Below are positions 47,565-60,911 of a DNA stretch of 64,000 nt, piece after piece. The notes beneath the pieces were generated by a model. It had not been told where the DNA came from. It saw only the letters and a program-made list of their open reading frames with translations, and searched no databases. Source of the stretch: Endocalyx cinctus (Eukaryota > Ascomycota > Sordariomycetes > Amphisphaeriales > Apiosporaceae). Location: positions 62,001-126,000 of the forward strand of contig BCKC01000015.1 in assembly GCA_001600455.1 (NCBI GenBank), in the 5' to 3' direction. The position numbers and the translations under genes were made by a program. Numbering within the stretch: the stretch's first letter is position 1; each line of letters opens with the position of its first letter.

Positions 47565-48291
47565 TTAAGCGACCTTGGCGGCCTGGGTGGGGACAACCTT
47601 CTTGCCGTCCTTGTTGTATCGGACACGCGGGGGAGGAGCACGGTTGCGGCGACCCACACGCGATCGGACACTGAGTAAATTTGTCAGTACTTACGGTAAA
47701 CTCAATCACTCGCTGGACGGGGAGAGGGTAGAGAAAACAAAAAGTTTTCCGAGGTACGACCAAGGCTCTTCTCAAGCACATGCGCGACCTGAGTGGGAGC
47801 GCGCAGTCTTTCCCTCGCGGGATGACATACCGGACAATCTTGCCGTGAATGGCACAAGAGACACAGTACTGCAGCTTGAGGTACATCTTGGGTACGGTGT
47901 ACTCAGCGAAGACGGAAGCATCCGAGATATCACCTGTTCAATATCAATATTAGCCCAAACTCTTTCTATACCATGAATAACAATTGAATCATGACAGATT
48001 CGAAGATGCGAGACGTACGGATGGCTGCAGACTCGACCATGTTGCGGATGGTGAATCTCTTGATGGCCTTATCCTTGGGGGTGCATCGCGAGCAGTTGCT
48101 GCATCGGATGGGCTTGGTGTGGCCACGGCCCTTCTTGTTTCGGCCGCTATAAGTAAAGAAAACGAAACGTTAGTCGATTGTTTTCAATGTTGAAGCAAAC
48201 TTCTTTTCAAGTAAATCTCCAATATGAAGGGAGTAGAAAGAATTGGAGGGGTAGGATGTCGAACGTACTTGTTCTTTCTCTTCTTGACCAT
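47565..48291 (-). CDS. RPS26: 40S ribosomal protein eS26
   Basis: Small-subunit protein near the mRNA exit channel. Four exons (48291-48269, 48146-48019, 47933-47831, 47670-47565) give 119 aa, the normal size. The first exon has only 23 nt and codes MVKKRKN plus two bases. The zinc-binding Cys are present: [13 protein letters not shown] and [13 protein letters not shown]. The [21 protein letters not shown] core is complete, and the C-terminal [17 protein letters not shown] block is typical. All four exons join in phase. The gene is divergent from the ubiquitin-eS31 gene. Confidence 0.97.
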
Positions 48292-49530
<1,239 letters not shown>

Positions 49531-50248
49531 GACGAAGTTCGGAAACTTATACCCTATTTATCAGAGTAGAGAAGGAACGGCATGGAACATGAAAGGAGGA
49601 TTCACTAGAGACCGTCATGTTTTGTAGATCACATATCTCGAGCTCATAAATGCTAAATAAAAGTTCACGAACAAAATAGTAAACTTGGCTGCGATTCCTG
49701 GCTCTACATAATGCTTGGCGCTTGTGATTAGTTTGTCCCTACCGTTCATCCACTACGTCCTCATGCCACCCTGTCCAAGACATCGGTAAAGTATATCCGA
49801 CGACTTGAGGATCTCATACCGAGTACTTGAAGCGAGAATCTTGTTTCGATTGGCACTACTACAGCATATTAAACTAGTACAGATACCTAGGTACCTACTT
49901 AGTAGTTGGTGGTTGAATTTAAGTTGAGACATACTCGTCTGTTGGTATTGGTTTATTTCATCCCTTGCCTGCGTGCGACCAACAACAACCTTGCCCAACG
50001 GCATAACAGTCTTCAAGGCGGCACTAAACAGGTAATGTATTTAATCACATGATAATTCTAACGACAATATAATGCATCTTAATAGCTGTATGTCTTGTGT
50101 TCACGAGTTTCCTGCTGTTTGCATTTACTGGTAATTCAAGAAAGGTCCATATCTTGTAACCTTCAAAATCTGATTCAAAATATACTGCGGTTTTAATGCC
50201 ATACTATATACCCTTTTGCCTTCCCTTACCAGAGTCCATTCATTTCCA
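49531..50248. other. Convergent intergenic
   Basis: 3' flanks of UBI3 and the chitinase gene, AT-rich. A minus frame at 49753-50016 shows no domain. Confidence 0.6.
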
Positions 50249-51667
50249 TTAATTATTCGGGAACCCCGCCCTCAAGTTATCATACTTAGATTCGGGATAC
50301 TCGATACAGTTCATCTTTTTCTCCAAAGCATGTTGGCCGCCAAAGACGTCGACGACGTTAGCGATGAGCGACTCTCCGGGAGGAGGCTCGGGGACATTCT
50401 CGCCCGATCCCACCTTCTTCTTCTCCGGCTCCGGTGCGATCTTGTCCGCGCTGCTCTCCCACCACATCATGCCTCCCAGCTTCTCCTTCATCACGTACTC
50501 GGCCTTCTTCCGCGCCATCGCTACCGTATCGTACGTCACCATCGTCCGCGTTGCCGGGTCGTAGCAGTAGCTAGCGCCTGTGGCTTCGTCTAAGATCTCT
50601 TGAGACCCCGGCAGCGGTAGTTTCTTGTAGTCGTGGATCCCGCGCTCCCACGTCCCGTCACCGATGTCGTTGAAAGGTTTCCCCGGACCGTCCGTGTTCT
50701 GGAACGCTCGTCCATACAGAGGCATTCCCACGACGATATTTTTCGAATCCACGCCCTTGGATTTATACCATTCAATCGCCTGTTCTGTGTTGAACGGTGT
50801 GCATTCCGGGTTGGCCTTGCAGGGGTACAGGTTCGCCTGATGTCCCGACTTATTGTCCCACGACCCGGCATAGTCGTACGCCATGAGGTTCCAGAAGTCG
50901 AGGAGATTATTCAATCTTTCCATAACACCACTAAGTACCTCGTACTTCTCTGGGCCAGCAGAGCAGGCGACAGTCAGCTCGAAATGATGAGGGGTGGGGC
51001 GAGTGGCGCTATAGGCGTCCATTTCGTTGCGCACGGCCTGTAATAAATCTACGAAGTGCTGTGCCTCATTTGTACCCGCCTTGGGATACTCCCAGTCGAC
51101 GTCTATCCCGTCGAACCCGAGATTCTTGATGAGCTCGACGCATGACTTGGCGAAAGTCGTGCGTCCTTGCTCAGTCGAAGCTGGGCCCGCAAAGTTCCCA
51201 CTAAAGGTCCAGCCTCCGATAGATAGAAGAATCTTGAGGTGTCTGTTTTGACGCTTTAAAAGATTCAGCTGTTTGAGGCAGCCGTACATGTTGGTGCCCA
51301 CCTCGTTCCAGTCGTCTCCCTCCCAGTGAATATCTGTATCGGCATACCCGTCTGTCATATAGACTTCGCCAGTATCAGAGCGTACATTGGCAAATGCATA
51401 TAGGACATGCGTCAATTTCTCGACGGGCAGCTGCTGAGGAAAATGTTTGCGGCCATATATGGCCCAGTTGACAAAGTAAGCAACAGTGCGGTAATCTTCA
51501 GCTGGTCCACCACCCATATTGATCTGTGGGTCTGTTTGGTAAAGATGTGGCTGATATGATGGGAACTCGGTAAGAACGGTATTATTGCGTTGATGAACAA
51601 GAAAAATGCCAAGTAAGATTATGAGAATGGGAAGAAATACAAGAAAGAATCTGGACGGAATTGACAT
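50249..51667 (-). CDS. GH18 class V chitinase, membrane-anchored or secreted
   Basis: Endo-acting chitinase of family GH18. Single exon, 472 aa, from ATG 51667; the frame extends two codons further only with GTG. An N-terminal hydrophobic segment (RFFLVFLPILIILLGIFLVH) acts as a signal peptide or anchor. The barrel includes VAYFVNWAIYGR, ILLSIGGWTFSGNF, the catalytic DGIDVDWEYP (DxxDxDxE, residues 186-195), NLMAYDYAGSW, GMPLYGRAF and LGGMMWWESSAD. No chitin-binding module follows. The C-terminal extension ends with a conserved CIEYPESKYDNLRAGFP-like segment seen in subgroup A enzymes. The N-terminus lacks an obvious cleavage site after the hydrophobic core, so a type II membrane-anchored state is possible. 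Likely roles are wall remodelling or recycling. Confidence 0.94.
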   Translation of the reverse strand: MSIPSRFFLVFLPILIILLGIFLVHQRNNTVLTEFPSYQPHLYQTDPQINMGGGPAEDYRTVAYFVNWAIYGRKHFPQQLPVEKLTHVLYAFANVRSDTGEVYMTDGYADTDIHWEGDDWNEVGTNMYGCLKQLNLLKRQNRHLKILLSIGGWTFSGNFAGPASTEQGRTTFAKSCVELIKNLGFDGIDVDWEYPKAGTNEAQHFVDLLQAVRNEMDAYSATRPTPHHFELTVACSAGPEKYEVLSGVMERLNNLLDFWNLMAYDYAGSWDNKSGHQANLYPCKANPECTPFNTEQAIEWYKSKGVDSKNIVVGMPLYGRAFQNTDGPGKPFNDIGDGTWERGIHDYKKLPLPGSQEILDEATGASYCYDPATRTMVTYDTVAMARKKAEYVMKEKLGGMMWWESSADKIAPEPEKKKVGSGENVPEPPPGESLIANVVDVFGGQHALEKKMNCIEYPESKYDNLRAGFPNN

Positions 51668-52593
51668 AGACACTTATATACCTAGAGACGACAACAGAGG
51701 GCAGAGTTAATTCTACATTAATTGAGGAGCAAGTTTGGGTTTAATTCAGGTTAAGTGGCGTGGCTTGGGCTACTAAGAAGCTGTCTACTCATGGACCAAA
51801 CGGTAGATCGGCAACGCGGAGTGGCTATGAGTTATGCATCAATTACGTGTCAAGCAGCGCTTATGGTTAACGGGTACACTAGGTCCCTCACATTCTTACA
51901 TCACTCAACACTCATTAATGATTGGTGTGTGTCCTAGATAATTAATAAAACGCGAGAAATAGACGCCTAGAAGACGTGATTATGTTAAGCCATTCTTCCG
52001 TCTGGTTCTCCAAAAAAAGATACTACTAGATGACGTCGGTAGCGTGGCTAAGGATGCGTTGTGGCTTGGCTGTAGGAGGGATGATTATCAGAATACGGAG
52101 TACTAGGTACCCAATACCACCCTCTTTTCATCACTCACGCGAACTTGCTCAGTTACCTACCTACCTTCGTCAATGATTTCGTTTAAAGACCGGGAGAAAA
52201 AAGAAAAGAGAAAAAAGAAGAGGAACTCCACATTTCAGTTTGGGTTGAACAAGATTTAAAAGCGCCAAGATTGATTTGAACTTAGACCCAATAATAATGT
52301 GGAGTCACCAAGTAGGTATCTCAGCCAGCTCAGCGTGGCGCGTAGCTGTAACTGGCCTTTGTTACCAGCATATTTGATGTTTGTAGACAACAAGAATCGG
52401 GTGAGACGGGAGACAGGACCTGGCAGCATATGTTGCATGAAATGCAAACGGATTTTCTTATTGGAGATATGATTTTGGATTAATTGATGGGAATGGTCTT
52501 TTCATCATGCTAACCTAAGACATTCAACTTAACTTTCCTACCTATATTTGACATGACTCATGGCTAAAATTCAGGTAATTATCGTGTAATTTA
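51668..52593. other. Intergenic
   Basis: Promoter of the chitinase gene and 3' flank of the second HET gene. A purine tract GAAAAAAGAAAAGAGAAAAAAGAAG lies near 52195-52220. No gene is seen. Confidence 0.55.
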
Positions 52594-54655
52594 TTACAGT
52601 ATTGTAACCACCTTCATCTGTTTCTCGCCGAAATACAGCGGCCAGTCGTCGGTTTTATCGCACGAATCGTGGCCGCGAGCGGAGCGAGAAGGGCGGTATA
52701 TCCTTCTCCAAAGACCTAATCTTTCGTACGCATTATGATCAGATGGCGCAACGCCTACAACCATGAACATTTGTTCTTTTTCCATGGAATTTTGCATCAA
52801 TAGAAATAACGAAATGGTGCCTCCAGTTGGATCCCAAGACTCCGCCTCGTCGCTTTTCGGTGTAGGCGGGTTCTCGTCTGCTTTCATTCTCCGAAGCGAG
52901 CATTTCTGAGTGTTATCAGGGCTGGTATAAGTATAATCCACAGCCCAGGTATCAAGGTGGAGGTAATAGTCAATGGCATCCATGAGTTGGAGACATGGCT
53001 TGGATGTTGACTTTTTCACACGTAGTCCCTCTATCAATAATCCTTCGAGTGTCAATGAGCCTCTGGTTATCTGACCAAAAGGATTTGTGGTTGATAGCTC
53101 TACTGATATTTTGATTACTCTCGCCTTTATATCTTCGGGCTTATGAAGATGGGTAGCGCAATACTCCGTAGTCGTATCTATGGACGCCCACGAAAACGAA
53201 GGAGCTCGGTACTCGAGAGGTATGCGATCGGGGCGGTCTTTTGATCTTATAGTTTTCCAGAAGAGACCCGACAGCATATCATCAAGCCAGATTCCAGCCA
53301 CGTACGGATACTCAGACGCGGTTAACTTGGATATTGTCTGAGCGACTCCTGATAGAGCCGGTAACTTGTCGCCAGGGAACGTCAGAGCCCTACCCGAGTA
53401 TAAGTGCACAATACCCGCCCATGTGACTAGAGTGTACTTCTTTGGAATTAGAGACATTGAATGAACCTGGACAAGTTTCCAGTCCACACTCATTTGACAC
53501 TGGCATTTGACAGTAGCTCTACATCCCCACTGTAGCTCGGCTGCTCTGTATGCGATGGTACGAGTAGAGAGAATGAATTCTTGCAACGCCCAGCCCCGTT
53601 TGTCTAACGGGTCTATGCTCTCGTGTTCCATGTGGTAGCCACCTTTTTCAAATGTTCGCAGCAGTATCGAGGCGCCTGATTTATCAGTGCCCAAGTAATG
53701 TCTCTTTTTGTGAGACGCATAATCTCGACTATGTAGGAAAGAAGTGCCAGCCGATGCGGCTGATGATGCAATCAAAGTGAGATAGGCTTGCTCGTAAATA
53801 AAGCCCATCTGTTGAGACTGCTCTGCCCAATCGTCTATATCATCCTGAACTATACAGGTACAATCTACCCATATGTATTTCACCCCTAAACGGCGAGAGA
53901 TGATTATTGCATCGGCAATAGCCCCCTCTACACATTTCAAATCAAAACCCTGCGTCATTTGCTGATAATTGTTTTTCAAGGTTTTGAAATTCACTCCTCC
54001 AGGCCCCCAGCAGTAGCTTAACGCTACGTAATTGTCATCAAAATCCGAGGGTGTTTCGAATAGCTTGACTAGCCCGTCGGGAGAGCTTATGTCAAGCAAG
54101 CGCTTGGGAGGTTTATTCCCACCCGTTTGCTTCTTACATCCAGCATGTGTTTCGGTGCAAGTCTTCAGACATTCTTTCAAGAACACAAAATCGTGTTCGG
54201 AAAGAATCTCACTCATATCTCGAGAAGCTAAACTTTCTTGCAGTCGGGACTGTGTTCCCTTAGAAGCCGATGCTAATTAATTGCTAAGTATGCATATTCC
54301 TAGCATAATGCCCGAAGGGGGAAAAGGAAATATGGCTCGTACCAATATTTTCAAATCGATAAAGTACATACTGTGGAGAGAATCCCGGTAAGATCCACGT
54401 AGACATTTTCAAGTCATCAAGCAGTTTGCTTTCAGTATATTCAACATAAATAGTCACGGGACCATGTCGTTTGCCACGAAACAGAGAGGTTATTAAACCT
54501 TGGCAGTTGGGACACTCGGCCTCTGAATTTCCTAAATGGATTCGCAATTCGTTACTCAGTTCCTCGCAATTCTGGCCTATAAGGGGTAAATAGTCTGGGT
54601 CGAAATTGAAGCAAGCTTTGCATACATTCGGAGGAAGTGTTGATACTGTTTCCAT
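52594..54655 (-). CDS. HET-domain (heterokaryon incompatibility) protein
   Basis: Two exons (54655-54343, 54272-52594) give 663 aa. The N-terminal exon starts METVSTLPPNVCKACFNFDP and has Cys pairs (CKAC, CPNC) as is usual before a HET domain. The HET domain lies around residues 195-340. Blocks are YVALSYCWGPGG, AIADAIIISRRLG, VKYIWVDCTCIVQDDIDDW and QAYLTLIASSAA, then RGWALQEFILSTRTIAY and RAPSFSWASID. The 70-nt intron (54342-54273) joins ENIG to ASASKG in phase. Like the HET gene at 13.5 kb it belongs to the fungal nonself-recognition/cell-death superfamily, but the two differ clearly in sequence and are not a recent duplication. Its individual role is unknown. Confidence 0.92.
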
Positions 54656-55324
54656 GATTGCTATATTATCTAGCTCTGAATACCTGGACGAGAGCTGAAA
54701 AAATGACTCTGGCACGGAAATGAGCTTAAACACTGTGGTGGGAAACTCAAGGAACTATTAAGGTGGGCGACAAGACGTTTATTGCACCGACTTGCCATTT
54801 ATTACTGCATTCTGTCGTGTAGGCCTCCAACTTTTCACTGGAGATTTAATGCAGAGATGAATTCATGAGCAGCTAACAGCATAAGGAAATGCACGCACAA
54901 AACCTGGGTGCCCAATAAAATTGGAGTAAGACGATCCTATCATATTTTTCCTTCCTATCCACTCTTCGGTAGTTATCTTACAGGGCCCAGGTCATCAGAT
55001 ACGAACTGGCGCCATGAACGGGACACTGCATCAATCAACACCGTTATGATTCTGATAACTTAACTCGCATCAACGTAGCTGAACGATATCAAATCTTGTA
55101 TGCTTGCGTACGGATCCATATCATCATTAGCTGCCATTCAACCTTTGTGACCCCTCCCGACCCTCATTGGCACTTATCCATGTCAAATCCTAGCTCACAG
55201 CACTGCGCCCGCCACTATAGTCGATACACAGCCTGTAGCTATGTAGCTGTATCTATTTTTACGACGCTTAATAAATTCTCATAGCCAATAAAACTAGGAT
55301 ATTGCCCCCTTGAGATATTGTCAG

Positions 55325-55355
<31 letters not shown>

Positions 55356-55753
55356 TAGTGTTATATTTTGTCAACGTGAAGGGGGAGGGGCATTATATGG
55401 ATAATAAAAATCGAAAATATATTGACTTATTGAAGTTATCTGTATAAAAGTAATTCAAGACCTTTATTGAAATAGTGGGTAGATAGATTAGTTAAAAACA
55501 AGGCAAAGAAAGGGGCTAGGGGGTAAACCGTAATTACGAGCTCGCCAGTATCCATAGATCCACCTTTTACAGATTGAGTAGCTGAGACTTTTGTAAGACT
55601 CGGAACATCGAATTTCCGATCATAGGACTTTAGCTGATTAATTATGAGAGTGTCAATAATCAACTTGTCAAGTACTTATTTCAAGGGTCAATAATCTCTC
55701 ATTTTCAAGTTATTCTCTATTCCTATTCGTCGCTCGCACTCGTAACCATCACA
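54656..55753. other. Intergenic with T/A tract
   Basis: Divergent gap between the HET and phosphate-carrier genes. It contains the T13-A18 tract at 55325-55355. No gene is supported. Confidence 0.55.
55325..55355. repeat. T-run/A-run palindromic tract
   Basis: About 13 T then 18 A. Same arrangement as the tract at 45887-45914. Confidence 0.8.
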
Positions 55754-56882
55754 ATGGCTGCTGCCTTGACTGACAAGAAACCTGAGGGGCTTGACCTCTA
55801 CGCCCGCTTTGCTCTTGCCGGTGCCTTGGGCTGTTCTGTGACTCACGGTGCTTTCACCCCTGTCGACGTGTATGTTGTCCTTTTAGGCTCAGTCCTCAAC
55901 ATCACTCGCTAATATCTTTTCAGGGTTAAGACCAGGATTCAGCTTGATCCCGCCACGTATAACCGTGGCATGATTGGCGGGTTCCGTCAAGTGATCCAAA
56001 ACGAGGGTATCGGGGCTCTCAGCACTGGCTTCGGTCCCACATTTACCGGTTATTTCGTGCAGGGCGCGTTCAAGTTTGGCGGTTATGAGTTTTTCAAGAA
56101 GCAGTCGATTGATATTCTCGGTCTGGAAACGGCCCGCCAGAACCGTGCCGCCGTTTACTCCATCTCGGCCGCTAGCGCCGAGTTCTTCGCTTCTATTGCC
56201 CTCTGCCCCCTCGAAGCTACTCGTATCCGTCTTGTATCGACACCCGGGTTCGCTAATGGCCTGGTTGGTGGCTTCAGCAAGATTCTGAAGAATGAGGGAA
56301 TTGGCGCTTTCTACTCCGGCTTTGGACCTATATTGTTCAAGCAGTAAGTTAATCTCCGTAACACGATAATTTGTCGGAGTAGTCCGAAAGTGGACTAGAA
56401 CAATTTCCGGGATATCTCGTTGCTGACAAGAAAACGTCCAGAGTTCCCTATACGGTAACGAAGTTTGTCGCCTTCGAAAAGATTTCCGAGACCATCTTCG
56501 CCCAGTTTGACAAGTCCAAGATGTCGAGCTCTTCCCAAACCTTGGTCAACTTAGGGTCGGGTCTACTTTCCGGCTTCGCCGCCGCTATTGTTTCTCAGCC
56601 CGCCGATACTATGTTGTCTAAGATTAACAAGACCAAGGGTCTGCCTGGTGAGAGTACTATCTCTCGTCTCGTCAAGATCGCTGGTGAGCTCGGTCTCCGT
56701 GGTTCCTTCACTGGTCTTCCTACTCGTCTGTTCATGGTGGGTGGTCTCACCGCTGGTCAATTTGCCATTTACGGAGACATCAAGAAGGCTCTTGGTATGT
56801 CCGCTCCTTTCCTTTCTTCTACTGACTCAAAGCTGACCCGGTACTTCCAGGCGCAACCAACGGTGTTGAGATTGCCAAATAA
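55754..56882 (+). CDS. MIR1: Mitochondrial phosphate carrier
   Basis: Inner-membrane SLC25 carrier importing phosphate for ATP synthesis. Four exons (55754-55869, 55924-56343, 56442-56794, 56851-56882) give 306 aa, the normal size. The three repeats carry their Px[DE]xx[KR] motifs: PVDVVKTR (across intron 1), PLEATRIR, and [26 protein letters not shown] and [20 protein letters not shown] match phosphate carriers rather than ADP/ATP or citrate carriers. The last exon is tiny and codes [10 protein letters not shown]. Note the third motif in the form [10 protein letters not shown], which is diagnostic for this carrier. Confidence 0.97.
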
Positions 56883-57186
56883 ATTATCAGCTCATCGATA
56901 TCCCCAGTACAATTATAGACTAAATAGACATAAAGAAATCGTTTATAGAACAGAGATAGATATGACTACATATATGGGGTCAACCCAGAATGTGTTGGAA
57001 CTAATTTTTTCACTGATGCTAAGAAATAGTGAACACAATCGATCGAAAATATATTGCTTGATAGATTGCTGTATAATAATAGAAACTCTCCCATTAACCT
57101 TCGATATTCACAATTTAGTCCCGTTCTTTCTCTCCCAAGTAGCTATTGTAGACACTACATCGGTTCTCATCAAAAACACAGGGCGT
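56883..57186. other. Convergent intergenic
   Basis: 3' flanks of the phosphate carrier and dynamin genes. No gene is seen. Confidence 0.6.
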
Positions 57187-59518
57187 TCACTCAAAGCCAA
57201 TTAAGACCCGCCTATTTCGACGAACTTCGGATACGGGCACTGGACGCTCAACGCTTACATCTCTAACTTCAATTTCCGATGTCTCGTCTTCACTCTCTGA
57301 GATCGCTGTTTCCAAGGGCGCAGATACTCGGTGGCCGTCTAGTTGCCTAAGATCGCGAAGACCCGCTTCCAAGATGCGAAGCTTCTCCGTGCACCGAGTC
57401 CTCTCGGCCGTAGTCTGCTCGCTCTCCCCTGCGATATAGGCGATTTCCTCATCGGATAGGCCGTGGATGATGTCTGGATTCAATATCGACGGCATCTTGC
57501 GAATAAACGAATACTCGATGGCGAGCACGCTAATATCGTCGATAAACTTCTTGAGGGCAACCTGTAATTATAATTCGTTAGCGATTATATTAGGTCCTAG
57601 GCAAGCATGGTATGTGGGCGTCGTGCAGATATGGTGGTCATATGAATGACAAACCGGAAGCCCGGACTTAAAAGATTGTCCACTTACATTATAGTATGCT
57701 TCCATGTAGTAAATTGCCGAGTTGGCTGCATAATCTGTCATATCCAGGATCGTTTGCTCTTCCAGATGCATGAATAGGGACGGGAAATCCACGTATTGAC
57801 TCACATGAGTGCTTGCATCTCCATTTATATTTACATTAAAAATTTTCTGCAATTGTGCCTTGATCGCATTCAGCTGGCGCCTAATCTGTGCCTTCTGCAC
57901 ATTCTCTGTGAGATAGTGGTTGTATGTGATAGGATGACCGGTGTAATGGGGATCTAAAAGTTCGGCAACCTTTTTGTCAAGCTCCACCTTTAGTTGATCA
58001 ATCCCGATGTTTGTGATACGGAGCAATCCCTCGGCAGTTTCCTCTAGGGCGACATGATCTAATATAGCTTGCGAGGCCTGATCCACGGCCTTTAGGATAA
58101 CAGATTTCAAATCATCCGTTATAGCGCCCCATGGACGGCATTGCTCGGCAAATAGCTCCCCAACGACAAGAGGATTGAATGTTCCGGGAAGCTCACGACC
58201 TCGACTGCGCTTTATCAACTTCTTTACTTCTTTGACGTAATCTTCACGCCACATATGTCCCATGTAATCTGCCTGGGATTTAGTTTCTTCGATTTTGATC
58301 TGCTGGCCCTCTAACGACATCTGTGTCTGAAACGAGGTGAGGCTGTTCTGAACGACGGCCCTCAAGCGTTTCATATACCCATCTTCAGTCATCGCCGATC
58401 CGAAAAAAAGGGTCGTTGTATACACCATCGATCGCCGCCTTCATGAGAGTCGAGAAGTTTTGGCTCACTCGTGAGAGGTACCGACGCTGATCGGACGGTT
58501 CGATTCGGGGAGGGCCAAGCCGTTCAAGTTTTTCTTGACACTCCTTAATACCTTGTTCTAGATCTTGAAGTAGGCTAGGAAGCTGTCGCAAAATCTCGGT
58601 CTTGAGAATATCACTCAGTCGAAGCCTCAGGGATTTGACCCCAAGGTGTGAAGTATCCATCGATGTCCAGATTCCTTTGGAAAAGAATTCTTCTTCGTGC
58701 TCGTCGCGCTCGTCCGAAGTCACATGCCTCGTTTTGTAATCGCGATTTTTGATGACATGCCAGCCGAGCCGAAAGACTACATCCTTATTCTGCGCGAGAT
58801 TGAAAAATGTCTTCTCACTATCGGATCCGACATCTAAGGTGTCAGGCTTCGTGATCAACCCCAAAGTGCGTGTACCAGCCGGGTCTAATTTCCGCGCAAG
58901 CTCGGTGACTTCCTGATTATTGAAATCGTTTTTTGCCGAGACTACCGCGAGGATGATACTTCGTGGACTTTTCATATATTTGCGGACCATGTTGTTTACC
59001 GTCGTGATGGAATCGATGGATTGATCTCGACTGCTGGCTCTGATGAGGCCTGGAAGATCAATCATAGTGAGATGCGGCTGAGCTGGGCCGCAAAGCTCGA
59101 CTCTAAGGATGTCGGTGCTGAATTTGTTAGTGTCAGAGATCCCCATCTCCTCTTTTGCCTTGTCCACGATGGATTCCAATCCACCATTTTCAAGTCCGAC
59201 GGTTGGATGGAATTCGAGAAGCTTTTCTTTCTCTTGTGCCGTTCTCTCGGGACCAGGAATGATACCGATTTTTAGGGAGGTAGACGTAGCATCTCGACGA
59301 AGAATCAACTCAGTCGCGAAGCGCGTGCATACATTGTCCTTCGTAGGAAACGAAAGCCTTGAGATCGCCTCTAGAACGGAGCTTTTCCCAGCGGATTGAT
59401 CACCGCAGACGATAATCTCGGGAAGGTCGATGTATCTGGTAATGCCTTGAGAACGAAGCTTATCAATGATGTCAAGAAGATCTCGGTGATCCTTCGATTG
59501 CAATTCAACCAAAGACAT
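57187..59518 (-). pseudogene. Dynamin-family GTPase with single-base frameshift
   Basis: Large GTPase of the fungal Mx/dynamin-like type, a membrane- or filament-remodelling family. Reading from ATG 59518, the G motifs are intact: GDQSAGKSS (residues 39-47), the switch Thr region (NVCTRFATELILRRD), DLPGL and TKPDTLD. The stalk follows to GVYNDPFF. There the frame breaks: the coding strand has seven T (plus-strand A7 at 58403-58409), and reading ends in a stop at 58387-58385. Six T would continue as GSAMTEDGYMKR, and the rest runs in that frame through 57688. A 126-nt intron (57687-57562) then joins YYN to VALKKF and a GED-like end. With one base fewer the gene would be exactly 734 codons. The homopolymer context suggests a sequencing error or a recent disabling mutation; no other defect is visible. 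Confidence 0.9.
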
Positions 59519-60911
59519 CTTTCACACACATGAAAGGGAACTATAGCTTTGAGTATTATGAGGAAAAGAGAAAATATGGTAGAAAGAAGGGAAAGATGGA
59601 CGGGATGAAGAGTTTAATGAAGGGAAATATCGAGCAAAAGCATACTGCCCAGAGCCTGCTGTGACAAGTCATAGTTACATGTAGGGCGGTAATGATATGC
59701 AAGTCCTTGACCAACCACTCTAGAGAGTATAATATGAAGCATGAATATTTTATGCCTTGTGATATGTACTGTTTACATATACTGTGTGCATGCTCGATTT
59801 CAACCAGGCCAGACATGAATATAAGGCAACCTTCATGTGAATCTGACCAATGGTACGTTCGCAAGATTCGCTTCTCCCCCTCCCTCCCCGCCCCTCCTCC
59901 TCCGCCCCCCACTTGAGGCTCTGAGTGGGTGAGATCGTTGAAATGAAAAAACGAGGCAACTTCATCTCATGGAGTTATTAATCGATGATTTTATGATATT
60001 GTGGCCTGTTGAATAATGATCACTACCTCTATTTACCTGTCTTTACCTCAGCTTTCTTCTTCTAGGATCTTAATTATCACCTGTTCTTATATGCATGGCC
60101 CTTCACTTTGTATATTCGTCATTACGGGAGCTAATTATTAAAAAAAATACGTCATGCCAAAAACAGAAGTTATCCATTGCTTATTGTGAAGAACCGAATA
60201 GTCTAGCTATCTTGAGTGCATATAACGATCGCTCTTGTCCCACGAGTGAATAATTAGTCCATATGTTATGCTGCAAAAATACACTCACACTCTTAGACAT
60301 TAGAGTAGTAGTATCAAGCGTAAATATCCCAGAAGTTCTCGGCGGGGTCGAGTTTGGCCAGCGCCTATCTAAAGACTGAAACTATAGTTGTTCGGAACCA
60401 TACGAACGACAAGTGGAGGTTTGAAGTAGGTATTGGTATGTCTATTGTCAAGGGATGGGTTACATTGGAGTGTATGCTAGCGTAGCTATGTAGACGGAGT
60501 TGGGCAGTGGAATAGTGATATAATTTAAGAGCCGAATAACACTTTATTAATTCCTGACTTCCCTATTCAATTTATAAGGCGGAGCCCTGCCCTTTATATA
60601 TACGTGCTCTGCTTAAGTTGCCTGGCAGGAGGGTAGGGATAAGTAAGCCGGTGAGACAAGTTAGCGAACTAGTATCCCTGACATCTATGTACTACTGTTG
60701 GTGCAATCTTTATTTCAGTCTGAAGATGACCAAACATCGGGCGGGGAGGTGGCGCAGGAGAGTCGCATTGGTACGGATTTTATATAAGACTTTTAATCAA
60801 ACGAGACGAGAATAAAAGGTAAAAAAAAAAAAAAAACAGTGTATGCGATCATGATGTTTCTATTATCGTTTGAACTCTATCTATAAATACACGCCTCTGA
60901 CAACGAGCATT
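59519..60911. other. Intergenic
   Basis: Includes a pyrimidine/purine-strand-biased tract CTCCCCCTCCCTCCCCGCCCC at about 59874-59909 in the upstream region of the dynamin gene, and an A16-type run near 60821-60836. No gene is supported. Confidence 0.55.
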
